Shown: in pieces, positions 10,340 to 19,903 of the stretch | Position numbering within the stretch: position 1 is the stretch's first letter | How the letters are laid out: every line of letters begins with the position of its first letter | NCBI GenBank assembly: GCA_910574455.1 | Contig: CAJSYZ010000009.1 | Location: 1,054,001 to 1,118,000 of the forward strand | Direction of reading: 5' to 3' | Source of the DNA: Trichaptum fuscoviolaceum | Lineage: Eukaryota; Basidiomycota; Agaricomycetes; Hymenochaetales; Trichaptaceae | DNA length: 64,000 nt | Position numbers and translations under genes: made by a program | Notes under the pieces: model-generated | Seen by the model: only the letters and a program-made list of their open reading frames with translations | Told to the model about the DNA's origin: nothing | The model's database searches: none

Positions 10340-12301
10340 ATGGCAGACAGCCACACATCTAAGAAACCAAATATCCCTGCCAAACCTGGGCGGTCGTCAG
10401 CGTCTGCTGCTGCTGCCGCCACTGGCCAACCCCCCTCCGTCACCGTTGTTACCCCGGCAACGACATCGACCGCCACCCCCGTCCCCTCGGCTCTGGGCTC
10501 GCCTGTACAGCTCAGACAAAGGGAACTCGATGTACTACCTCCCTCCTCACCACTCCCACCTAGCTCTGATGCTGATATGCCGTTGGCCTTCCCGGCAACA
10601 CCGCGCGCGGGTGAGAAGCGTACGGCCTCCGTCCTGTCCCCACTACCGGGGCGCCCTGCTCCCCCCACTGATTCCATTCCGGAACATGAGATGGCACTAA
10701 TACATGGCATGTACCATCTCTGGGACACCCTCTCTGACAAGCTCACGGCCAACTTCGCTGACCTGAGCAAGACCCCCCACGAGCGAATGATGTTGAACGC
10801 CAGCACACTAGGTGGACTGTATGCAGCAACCTACACAATGCTGTCGACACTTGTGGATGGGAAGGATGCTAACCCCAATGTCAAAGAGTATGCTGACCTT
10901 GCGGCAGCTGCCTTCCAACAACACCACGCCGAAAACGGCGTCCCACTCCCCCCACCATTTATACTCCCCTCCACCCCAGACGACGAACCAGCATCTAGCA
11001 AGAGCATGGCCACTATGAACAAGGCTCTTGGACAGCTGATCAAGGAAGTCCGCGTTGTGCAGAAGCAGAATGCAGGCATCAGTAAGTTGAACAGCGATGT
11101 TGGCACCCTCTCCAGACAGGTGCAGACTCTGCTCGACCGGCCTCCACCTCGCCCCCCTCGCATCAACCCGCCGCCACCCCCCCAGGTAGCTCCGGCCCCA
11201 GTCCCACTCACCTACGCTCAGGTGGCAGCTGCTACTGCCCCAGCACCCCCGGTTACTACCACCCCAGCCTCCAAGGCCACGGGCAGGACCACTCCCAAGA
11301 AGGCGCCCTCCTCAGGACGTTCCACACCCCCGCCACCCAAGATGTATGCCAAGGAGCCGACCTTGGTGTTTACAGCTAATCCCTACATCCCAGCAGCTAA
11401 GCGCAAGTCTGGTGCCGCCCTTACAACTGCGGTGCGTAATTTCTTTGCTGAGCTGCCCACCACAAAGCGTCTTCTGGTGCGGTCTGCGGTTTTCAACACT
11501 AAAGGCCGCATTGTATGCACGTTCACTAACCGTCCAGGCTCCACTGAGGGCATGGCGGTCGAAAGCGCTCTTGATAGCCATGCGGGTGCCCTGTGTGCTC
11601 ACTTGGCTCCCATTTGCTACACGGGTACCATGCAAGTGCCACCGGTACTCACTGCAACCCGGGTCCGTCCGCGCTCCACCCTTAGGATTTCCATGGTCCC
11701 TACTAGGGACACTACTCTTCCCAAGGGTCAGCGGACGACGTACACTCAGGAGGATCTGCTGGCCGAGTTTAACAGCAATCCCATTCTTAGCGACCTCCAG
11801 TACATTGTCCCCCCCCATTTCACAGCACAATCGGATGCACTCGAGAAAGAGAAACTCGAGATTTGCCCGGTTATTTTCACCTTCGCAGACAGAGAGAAAG
11901 GAGAAATACGCGAGAAGCTCCTCAAAAAGCCGACCGTGTGGCTCTTCGGAATCCGGCTCCGCTTATCCATACCACCAATGCGCCCAGGCTTCTCTCAATG
12001 CGACAGATGCCAGGCGCTTGGTCATTCCAGCAGGGGCTGTAAGGCCCCTATCACATGTGCGTATTGCGCTGGCCCGCATGCCACTAAATATCACCGCTCG
12101 AAGTGCCCAACCTGCGCTCAGGAAGCTGTCCCAGCTGGCACCCCATGCTCCCACCCCCGTCTCTGCGCTAACTGCCAGGGCCCTCATAGAGCCACCTCTG
12201 TGAAGTGCCCTCAGAGGCGTAAGTATGGCCCTTCACCAAACGATGATGAGTCCGATTCAGACTCTGATTCGCCCGACGACACTATGGAGCAAGGAGAATG
12301 A
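10340..12301 (+). CDS. LINE D ORF1, RNA-binding Gag-like protein
   Basis: A 653-residue protein expected to coat the LINE RNA in a ribonucleoprotein particle. Residues 1-110 are low-complexity Ala/Pro/Ser/Thr; residues about 223-264 form a heptad-rich coiled coil; a Pro-rich stretch (about 265-330) follows; then a conserved middle domain; and from residue 554 a cluster of zinc-knuckle motifs: one classical CX2CX4HX4C and two CX2CX3H variants. The tail is acidic. The start is the first ATG (10340); the frame is open upstream but has no earlier ATG. The stop overlaps the ORF2 start as ATGA. This layout fits ORF1 of Tad1/I-type LINEs. Confidence 0.93.
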   Translation: MADSHTSKKPNIPAKPGRSSASAAAAATGQPPSVTVVTPATTSTATPVPSALGSPVQLRQRELDVLPPSSPLPPSSDADMPLAFPATPRAGEKRTASVLSPLPGRPAPPTDSIPEHEMALIHGMYHLWDTLSDKLTANFADLSKTPHERMMLNASTLGGLYAATYTMLSTLVDGKDANPNVKEYADLAAAAFQQHHAENGVPLPPPFILPSTPDDEPASSKSMATMNKALGQLIKEVRVVQKQNAGISKLNSDVGTLSRQVQTLLDRPPPRPPRINPPPPPQVAPAPVPLTYAQVAAATAPAPPVTTTPASKATGRTTPKKAPSSGRSTPPPPKMYAKEPTLVFTANPYIPAAKRKSGAALTTAVRNFFAELPTTKRLLVRSAVFNTKGRIVCTFTNRPGSTEGMAVESALDSHAGALCAHLAPICYTGTMQVPPVLTATRVRPRSTLRISMVPTRDTTLPKGQRTTYTQEDLLAEFNSNPILSDLQYIVPPHFTAQSDALEKEKLEICPVIFTFADREKGEIREKLLKKPTVWLFGIRLRLSIPPMRPGFSQCDRCQALGHSSRGCKAPITCAYCAGPHATKYHRSKCPTCAQEAVPAGTPCSHPRLCANCQGPHRATSVKCPQRRKYGPSPNDDESDSDSDSPDDTMEQGE

Positions 12302-15300
12302 TTGACACACTCCGTGTCCTTCAGTGGAATGCTGCCCACTCATTAGCAGCAATTCATTCTCTTTTTCCTCTTCTTGCTGACAACCCCTGCCCCCCACACC
12401 TTCTACTTATCCAGGAACCGCCCTGGTACAAGATTGGTACCCAACCCTCATTGACTAACCCAGAGGGAGATGACGTCTTCAATGTCCCTTCTATTCCAGG
12501 TTACGTCCCCTGCCTCCCACCGGCCACCCGTCCGCGAGTGGTTACTTACGTTTCACGGTCCCTCCCAACACACTCATGGTCTATCGTCGGTGCAGCGTCA
12601 CATGGCACTGATGTCCTGACTATTGAGGTTCGCTCTACCCACACTGTCCGCCTCTGCAATTACTACGGTCAGCAGGCTCCAGAGCGCACCGCCCCAACCC
12701 CCACTTACCCAGGTGAGTCGTTTCTCTTCAGTCTCACCCCGGCAATAGCCGCCTCCCTAACGATCGCTGGCGACTTCAATCGCCGGCATCGTTCCTGGTC
12801 AGAGTTGCCATGTTCCAATGCCGAGTCAAACAGGGGGCAACCCTTGGATGACTTCTTCCGAGAGCATGGACATGAGCCTGCCCATCACCCAGATGTGGAC
12901 ACTCGTCCGGGTAAAGATGGGCCGCGTTGTCCGATCGATATGGTTTGGACTGCGCCCAACATCCCACCAGAGCAGGTGATGGATACCTTCACCAGCTCCC
13001 ACTCCGCTCTCTCAGACCACACCCTACTCACATGGGAGGTACCAGTTGGACCATTCGTCCACCTTCCACGGCCCCCCAGACTGTCTAATGATGACAGAGA
13101 GGCGTGGTGTGCTACTGCCTTCCCCTTGCTGCATGAGGCGTTTTCGCTTCCTGCGTCAGACAAGGCTGAACTAGATGCCAAAGCCAAAGCCATTCAATCT
13201 GCAATGGGGGCGGCGATGGAGTCCATGACTAAACCCAGAAAGCGCTCCAAGACAGAGGTCCCATGGTGGTCCCCTGAGTGCTCATCCTCACTCGCGGCAA
13301 TTAAGGACGCCCCTACCGCCCGTTTGCGCGCCGCTGCTAAACGCGCCTTCAAAGCCACCACCAGAGCAGCGCGTCGCGTGTTCTATGCAGAACAGGTGAA
13401 AGACGCCAATTCCACCAATATCTGGAGCTGGGCCAAGCGCGGCCTCGGTATCCGCCCTACTCCTGTGCCTTCGCTGAGGAAACCAGACGGCACCTTCACC
13501 ACCACTGAGCAGGAGAAAGCTGAGTTGTTCCATTCTACCTACTTTCCTCCTCCCCCACCACTTCCAGCAGCGGGCTTACGCCCGCTGCCCCCACCTTCTG
13601 CAGCGGCGCCTCCCATACTCATGAAAGAGCTTATGGACGCCCTGGCCGGCACCTCCAACTTGTCTGCTCCTGGCCCCTCGGGCGTCGGATACCGTCCCCT
13701 CAAATGGGTGATTGGATCCTTCGCTAAGGAGGTGCTATCTTTGTTCAACGACTGTCTGCGCTTGGGCCACCACCCAGCGTGCTGGCGGATAACGAAGGTA
13801 GTAATGCTCAGGAAGCCAAACAAGAAGGACCAATTTTCTCCTCGGTCCTACAGACCGATCACTCTTGAGGAGACCTTAGGGAAACTCCTTGAGAAGATTA
13901 TTGCTAACCGTCTCCAGTTTCTGGCTAACACCCAGAACTGGCTTCCCCCAAACCAGTACGGCGGGCGTCAAGGGCACTCTGTCTATGATGCCGCCCAACG
14001 CCTTTTACAGATTGTGGAGAAAGCCCAGTCGGAAGACAAAGTGTGTTCTGTCCTAGCGGTGGACATACAAGGCTTCTTTGACTCGGTCCATCCACAACAC
14101 CTCCACCACCGGCTCTTGGAGTTAGGCTGTTCGCCAGACATGGCAAATTGGTGCCTTTCTTTCATGACCGGGCGGGAGGCTGCTATCTCTTTCGATGGCA
14201 CCACACTCCCTAGTGTCCGTAAACCGGACTTTGGGACGCCTCAGGGCTCCCCAGTCTCACCCATTCTCTCCACTCTTTTTGCAGCTATTGCAATTCAGCG
14301 GTTCCACCACCCTGACTGCGAGCTCCTGGCATACGTCGACGACCACATGATTGCCATCACTGGCACATCCGTCACCGCCAACTGCAGGAACTTAGTAGGC
14401 GCTTACCACCACCTCAACTCGAACTTCAACGACATCAATCTCAACATCGAGACCGCGAAGACCGAGCTCCTCCATTTCCACCCCCCTGGGCGTCGCCAAA
14501 GATATCGCGGCTGGGACTCCCGGGGCGTCCAACTCGACGAGGACACTCTCATTAAGCCCTCCATCCCACTTCGGTGGTTGGGGATCTGGTGGGATCCGGC
14601 CTTGTCCTTCAAACCCCATGTTGAGCGCATGCGCTCCAAGGGCCTCTCAACACTCGCCGCCATTCGCCTGCTCGCCAACACAGAGCGCGGCATGTCCGCC
14701 CTCAACCTTCGCCAGCTTTACTCAGCCTGCGTCAGAACAGTCCTCGCATGGGCTGCGCCGGTTTGGTACACTGGCACCCGCCAGAAGACCCTTGTGGCTC
14801 GTCTACAAGGTGTCCAAAACACCGCTTGCAGGTGGATCCTTGGTGTTTACCGAGGCGCTTCACCGCTAAGCACCAATTATCTTTGCTCTATGCCCCCGTT
14901 TCAGTTTTATTTCAATTATCTTAAAACTAATCATGCTCTTCGCCTTTGGCGCACTCCACACTCAGTAGGTAGACGTGCTATTCCTGCAGCACAAAAACCA
15001 CGCCTGTACTCTTCTTCGCTTGCCGACCGTGTCCCGATTGCCCAACAGGTCCCTGCGTACACACACTCTCCCTGGGAGGATCCACTTGCCTTTGCTGGAG
15101 GACGCCTCAAATTTGCCATCCCTGCCGGTCCCGTTGACACTGACACTCGCCAGGCGTTTGTCGCATCTGCCAACTCTCTGTGCACCACCACCTCCGTCCA
15201 GATCTTCACAGACGGCTCCAGACTCGAGCACAAGTCTGGCTCAGCAATTGTCGCTATGCGCGGTCATCATCGCTTGGGCTTCAGACACTGCGCTTCCCCC

Positions 15301-16305
15301 AAAATCGCCACTGCCACTGACGCTGAGATCTTCTCCCTTGCGTCTGCTCCAGCTTGGGCTGCCTCTCACTTCGGCCGCCACCTCCTGGAAGTGGAGTCCA
15401 TCGTCTTCATGTCAGACTCGCTAACCGCCCTTCGCCTCGTCCGCGACTGGCCCTCAGCACCTGGCGCCCACTTACTACTCGCTTGGAAAGCAGGCATCAC
15501 CAACCTGCTGGACATTCACCCCAATCTCAAAATCGAGTTTCACTGGTGCCCGGGTCACTCAGGCGTCCCAGGAAACGAATGGGCTGATGAAGAGGCAAAG
15601 AAAGCCACAGAATTGCCACCCTCATCTTCCCTTCCTTCGATATCCGCCCTCCGCGAGCAGAACACCCTCAAAGCCCAGAAGCAATGGGAGGACCACCTCG
15701 CCCATGCCACTGCCTCCACTGCCGACAAGTACTTGGCAATCACAGGCCCACCAAAACGTCGTCCACGCGCACTCATGGAGATGTCGGACACCTACCCCCG
15801 CGCTGAGATTTCAGCAGTTGCTCAAGTCCTCTGCTGCGCTGGCCCCTTCGGGGCGTACTGGATGCGCATGAGCCCAGAATATAGGCGCAGAAACGGCCTG
15901 ATCACCTACTGTCGTTGGCACAATCATCCCCCTTGGCCTGCCCAGACCGCCGCCCACATACTTGGTGGCTGCGAGACTTTCCGCCCTTGGATTGGAAAGG
16001 TCTGGCCTAAAGGCACCCCACTCCCAGCCCACCACACAGAGTGGGCAGACGAACCTCTTATCGACGTGATTCGCAAGTGGCTTAAGTTCACTAAGCATCT
16101 CGACCGCCCCACTCAGCGCACCTCAGCTGCCATCCGCCTTGCATTTGCGATGATGGAGCTAGATGACCTCCCAACCGACCAGGACATGGACCTGACGACC
16201 CTTCGTGTGTACGTACGGCGCGCCCTTGGACCACGCACTCAGGACACGGACCCGGATCTTTATGATTTTAACGGTCACGTTTCAGACCCCCCTCTTGATC
16301 TTTGA
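12298..16305 (+). CDS. LINE D ORF2, endonuclease-RT-RNase H polyprotein
   Basis: An intact 1,335-residue polyprotein. The N-terminal APE-type endonuclease has N11, E40, GDFN (D159, N161) and SDH (S239-H241), and would nick the target. The central reverse transcriptase has SYRPI, DIQGFFDS, GTPQGSP and YVDD (residues 679-682). The RNase H domain has FTDGS (D972), a Glu in TDAE, an Asp in MSDS and the HSG...ADE motif. A Cys/His-rich C-terminal segment (YCRWHNH...HILGGC) is typical of the group. The ATG overlaps the ORF1 stop, suggesting termination-reinitiation. An RNase H together with an APE endonuclease points to the Tad1/I group rather than L1. Confidence 0.95.
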   Translation: MIDTLRVLQWNAAHSLAAIHSLFPLLADNPCPPHLLLIQEPPWYKIGTQPSLTNPEGDDVFNVPSIPGYVPCLPPATRPRVVTYVSRSLPTHSWSIVGAASHGTDVLTIEVRSTHTVRLCNYYGQQAPERTAPTPTYPGESFLFSLTPAIAASLTIAGDFNRRHRSWSELPCSNAESNRGQPLDDFFREHGHEPAHHPDVDTRPGKDGPRCPIDMVWTAPNIPPEQVMDTFTSSHSALSDHTLLTWEVPVGPFVHLPRPPRLSNDDREAWCATAFPLLHEAFSLPASDKAELDAKAKAIQSAMGAAMESMTKPRKRSKTEVPWWSPECSSSLAAIKDAPTARLRAAAKRAFKATTRAARRVFYAEQVKDANSTNIWSWAKRGLGIRPTPVPSLRKPDGTFTTTEQEKAELFHSTYFPPPPPLPAAGLRPLPPPSAAAPPILMKELMDALAGTSNLSAPGPSGVGYRPLKWVIGSFAKEVLSLFNDCLRLGHHPACWRITKVVMLRKPNKKDQFSPRSYRPITLEETLGKLLEKIIANRLQFLANTQNWLPPNQYGGRQGHSVYDAAQRLLQIVEKAQSEDKVCSVLAVDIQGFFDSVHPQHLHHRLLELGCSPDMANWCLSFMTGREAAISFDGTTLPSVRKPDFGTPQGSPVSPILSTLFAAIAIQRFHHPDCELLAYVDDHMIAITGTSVTANCRNLVGAYHHLNSNFNDINLNIETAKTELLHFHPPGRRQRYRGWDSRGVQLDEDTLIKPSIPLRWLGIWWDPALSFKPHVERMRSKGLSTLAAIRLLANTERGMSALNLRQLYSACVRTVLAWAAPVWYTGTRQKTLVARLQGVQNTACRWILGVYRGASPLSTNYLCSMPPFQFYFNYLKTNHALRLWRTPHSVGRRAIPAAQKPRLYSSSLADRVPIAQQVPAYTHSPWEDPLAFAGGRLKFAIPAGPVDTDTRQAFVASANSLCTTTSVQIFTDGSRLEHKSGSAIVAMRGHHRLGFRHCASPKIATATDAEIFSLASAPAWAASHFGRHLLEVESIVFMSDSLTALRLVRDWPSAPGAHLLLAWKAGITNLLDIHPNLKIEFHWCPGHSGVPGNEWADEEAKKATELPPSSSLPSISALREQNTLKAQKQWEDHLAHATASTADKYLAITGPPKRRPRALMEMSDTYPRAEISAVAQVLCCAGPFGAYWMRMSPEYRRRNGLITYCRWHNHPPWPAQTAAHILGGCETFRPWIGKVWPKGTPLPAHHTEWADEPLIDVIRKWLKFTKHLDRPTQRTSAAIRLAFAMMELDDLPTDQDMDLTTLRVYVRRALGPRTQDTDPDLYDFNGHVSDPPLDL

Positions 16306-16640
16306 TGCAACTTACTTCTTTTTATGTATGAGGCACCAGTGATCCCAGACAGAACGGTGCTCTACCCAGGTTAACGCCCAGGTACTGTGCCCGGACGCGC
16401 CCTCTTTTCTAAACCTCGTCTGTGCTTGTAGTGTAGGTTCACCTGCACCTTGACATGGGCGTGGTGATATGTAAACCAATCTCTCCTCTTCCTTTTCCCT
16501 TCTTTAATAGGTGGTGCGCCCACTTAGCCGCCACCTTCGGTGGCGGGCACCTCCCGCCCAGTTTCGTAGTTTACCTCGATGACGGGCGCCTCCGTCGTAG
16601 ATAGGTCATGTACTTAGCTATGCTGCAGGAATAATAAAGC

Positions 16641-16671
<31 letters not shown>
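16306..16671 (+). other. LINE D 3'UTR and 30 nt poly(A)
   Basis: Same hairpin-bearing 3'UTR as A and B with a few substitutions, AATAAAGCC and 30 A. The following base begins unrelated DNA. Confidence 0.85.
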
Positions 16672-16673
<2 letters not shown>

Positions 16674-17775
16674 CCGCCTCCCCACCGACTATGCGCTGGT
16701 CTGCGACGCTTCTGCGCTCAGACCGCGCCTGCAAGTCTTTCGCCCGCGCGGTCAACCGCAAGACAGAATGAGACCGCGAGCACGGCGAGGCCGTTGCGCG
16801 GCGAAGATCGAGCTGGAATCTCGTACTGCAGAGGTTGAACCGGTCTGCATGTACGTCTTTTTTTGCTTTTTAAATCTCCTTTCCGTACTGATCTCCCCTT
16901 CGCCGCCGCTCGTCGCCCTCAACATGCTGATCGTCCAGCAACCGCAACACTTGCCATCGTCTGAACTCATGATGCCGCCTCACAGTGGTATGCGTCGTCA
17001 ACCAACTTCCAAGGTCAGGCTGAACAGGCTCGTCCGAAGATGGACTTCATTGACTGGCTGCTGCAAAACTTTTCGCAGTCACTGCGCTTTTGGAGTTGGA
17101 ATGGGAACCGGCGCCTGAGCTACTGAACCATTTCTTGTGACAATATGGCTCGTCTTTGGAATCGCTTTCTACCCCGACGTGCTGGACAGCTGCGGGAGTG
17201 CTTCCACACTCTCCTGCGATCGCTTAAGGGAATTCAAGGTCGAAAACCTCATATGATCCTTCACCTCTTGCTTTCAAACAGCTCCCGGAAGGCATCGGGC
17301 ACTTGATCTACTCAGTTATCTGGGTTGCTTCTCTGCGCGTAATGAGCAACAGTGTGAAGGAACTAGAGAAGCTGGCAGTGGTTACGGTTCAGTGTTGGGA
17401 TGAAGGCGAGAAGCACCCTATGTTACCATGTCTAAAGATCGCCTGTGCTATGACAGGAGCAGTATTCCGGAGCACAAGGAATGTGAATTGTTCTTGTGCA
17501 TGGTTGTGAGTGGTTTCATGTTGTTGATAATCCCTCACTCATTGACTTGCAGCGTGGCGATCGCCGCTTCACTTTGCGGTCGACGCGGTTGACACCTGTA
17601 GGCACCTCGTCACGACCGCACACAATCTGATGGGGACGCAAACACCTTGCCTTGCTGGACGACATGGCTCATTCAAAGCTCGGACCATGCAGGACTCCTC
17701 AGAAACACAGATGGTATGTTCTTCATTTCCTTTATCTTATTATTACATTACTTACTGTTATTACCTGCAGGTCCT
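16672..17775 (+). pseudogene. Decayed intron-bearing host gene fragment
   Basis: Non-repetitive DNA next to the LINE D poly(A). Three intron-like gaps have fungal size and ends: 16851-16938 (GTACGT...CCAG, 88 bp), 17506-17552 (GTGAGT...TTGCAG, 47 bp) and 17714-17770 (GTATGT...CTGCAG, 57 bp). Codon-like open stretches flank them, for example 16672-16850, the frame holding FIDWLLQNFSQSLRFW (about 17044-17091), and 17430-17713 spanning the second gap. In the last frame a TGA at 17628 sits where CGA is plausible, and earlier stretches need frame changes or pass stops. I do not recognise the protein. It could also be part of an unlisted transposon. Confidence 0.45.
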
Positions 17776-17929
17776 ATCAGGTACCTGCAATACCTGCAGG
17801 TAACGGGTCCAGGTAGACCCGGATCCGTTTCCCACGGTTCCGGGTCGGATCCAGGTATCAGTTTTTTTGCGCAGGTACCTGCGCTTCACGGATCCGGGTA
17901 CACCTGCAGGTGCACCCGTGTCATGCCCT
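17760..17929. repeat. Palindrome-rich GC tract
   Basis: A 170 bp tract built from short self-complementary blocks: CCTGCAGG/ACCTGCAGGT (several times), GGTACC, GGATCC and related CAGGTACCTG. It ends at the 5' junction of LINE E. No gene is seen. It could be a degenerate satellite, the end of a DNA element, or a foldback region. Confidence 0.5.
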
Positions 17930-17940
17930 ATCGGTTAGGC

Positions 17941-19903
17941 ATGGCAGACAGCCACACATCTAAGAAACCGTCTATCGCGGCCAAACCTGGTCGGTCGTCA
18001 GCGTCTGCTGCTGCCGCCGCCACTGGCCAACCCCCCTCCGTCACCGTTGTTGCTCCGGCAACGACATCGACCGCCACCCCCGTCCCCTCGGCTCTGGGCT
18101 CGCCTGTACAGCTCAGACAAAGGGAACTCGATGTACTACCACCCTCCTCACCACTCCCACCTAGCTCTGATGCTGGTATGCCGTTGGCCTTCCCGGCAAC
18201 ACCGCGCGCGGGTGAGAAGCGTACGGCCTCCGTCCTGTCCCCACTACCGGGGTGCCCTGCTCCCCCCACTGATTCCATTCCGGAACATGAGATGGCACTA
18301 ATACATGGCATGTACCATCTCTGGGACACCCTCTCTGACCAGCTCACGGCCAACTTCGCTGACCTGAGCAAGACCCCCCACGATCGAATGATGTTGAACG
18401 CCAGCACACTAGGTGGACTGTATGCAGCAACCTACACAATGCTGTCGACACTTGTGGATGGGAAGGATGCTAATCCCAATGTCAAAGAGTATGCTGACCG
18501 TGCGGCAGCTGCCTTCCAACAACACCACGCTGAAACCGGCGTCCCACTCCCCCCACCATTTGTACCCCCCCCCCACCCCAGACGACGAACCAGCATCTAG
18601 CAAGAGCATGGCCACTATGAACAAGGCTCTTGGACAGCTGATCAAGGAAGTCCGCGTTGTGCAGAAGCAGAATGCAGGCATCAGTAAGTTGAACAGTGAT
18701 GTTGGCACCCTCTCCAGACAGGTGCAGACTCTACTCGACCGGCCTCCACCTCGCCCCCCTCGCATCAACCCGCCGCCACCCCCCCAGGTAGCTCCGGCCC
18801 CAGTCCCACTCACCTACGCTCAGGTGGCAGCTGCTACTGCCCCAGCACCCCCGGTTACTACCACCCCAGCCCCCCAGGCCACGGGCAGGACCACTCCCAA
18901 GAAAGCGCCCTCCTCTGGACGTGCCACACTCCCACCACCCAAGATGTATGCCAAGGAGCCGACCTTGGTGTTTACAGCTAACCCCTACATCCCAGCAGCT
19001 AAGCGCAAGTCTGGTGCCGCCCTTACAACAGCGGTACGTAATTTCTTTGCTGAGCTGCCCACCACAAAGCGTCTTCTGGTGCGGTCTGCGGTTTTCAACA
19101 CTAAAGGCCATATCGTATGCACGTTCACTAACCGTCCAGGCTCTACTGAGGGCATGGCGGTCGAAAGCGCTCTTGATAGCCATGCGGGCGCCCTGTGTGC
19201 TCACTTGGCTCCCATTTGCTACACGGGTACCATGCAAGTGCCACCGGTACTCACTGCAACCCGGGTCCGTCCGCGGTCCACCCTCAGGATTTCCATGGTC
19301 CCTACCAGGGACACTACTCTTCCTAAGGGTCAGCGGACGACGTACACTCAGGAGGATCTGCTGGCCGAGTTTAACAGCAATCCAATCCTTAGCGACCTCC
19401 AGTACATTGTCCCCCCCCACTACACAGCACAACCGGATGCACTCAAGAAAGAGAAACTTGAGATTTGCCCGGTTATATTCACCTTTGCAGACAGAGAGAA
19501 AGGAGAAATACGCGAGAAGCTCCTCAAAAAGCTGACCGTGTGGCTCTTCGGACTCCGGCTCCGCCTATCCATCCCACCAATGCGCCCAGGCTTCTCTCAA
19601 TGCGACAGATGCCAGGCGCTTGGTCATTCCAGCAGGGGCTGCAAGGCCCCCATCACATGTGCGTATTGCGCCGGCCCGCATGCCACTAAATACCACCGCT
19701 CGAAGTGCCCAACCTGCGCTCAGGAAGCTGTCCCAGCTGGCACCCCGTGCTCCCATCCCCGTCTCTGCGCTAACTGTCAGGGCCCTCATAGATCCACATC
19801 TGTGAAGTGCCCTCAGAGGCGTAAGTATGGCCCCTCACCAAACGATGATGAGTCCGATTCAGACTCTGATTTGCCCGACGACACTATGGAGCAAGGAGAA
19901 TGA
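17941..19903 (+). pseudogene. LINE E ORF1, one-base insertion
   Basis: ORF1 homologous to that of copy D, starting at the same ATG. A run of ten C at 18565-18574 replaces a nine-base CTCCCCTCC stretch of D, adding one base and shifting the frame just before the coiled coil. The downstream part continues in another frame through coiled coil, Pro-rich linker and zinc knuckles to the usual stop. The insertion looks like slippage on a homopolymer that arose from two T to C changes. Confidence 0.9.

Larger units (their letters stand above)
10272..16671 (+). mobile_element. LINE copy D, full length and intact
   Basis: The reference copy: a 68 nt 5'UTR, ORF1, ORF2, 3'UTR and 30 A (16642-16671), about 6.4 kb. 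The 5' end (CATCCTTCTTGACC) is set by comparison with LINE G, whose 5' end is fixed by a target duplication. Both ORFs are uninterrupted, so this copy could still be mobile. The left flank is LINE C and the right flank is the gene remnant at 16672; I find no target duplication between them. Confidence 0.93.
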
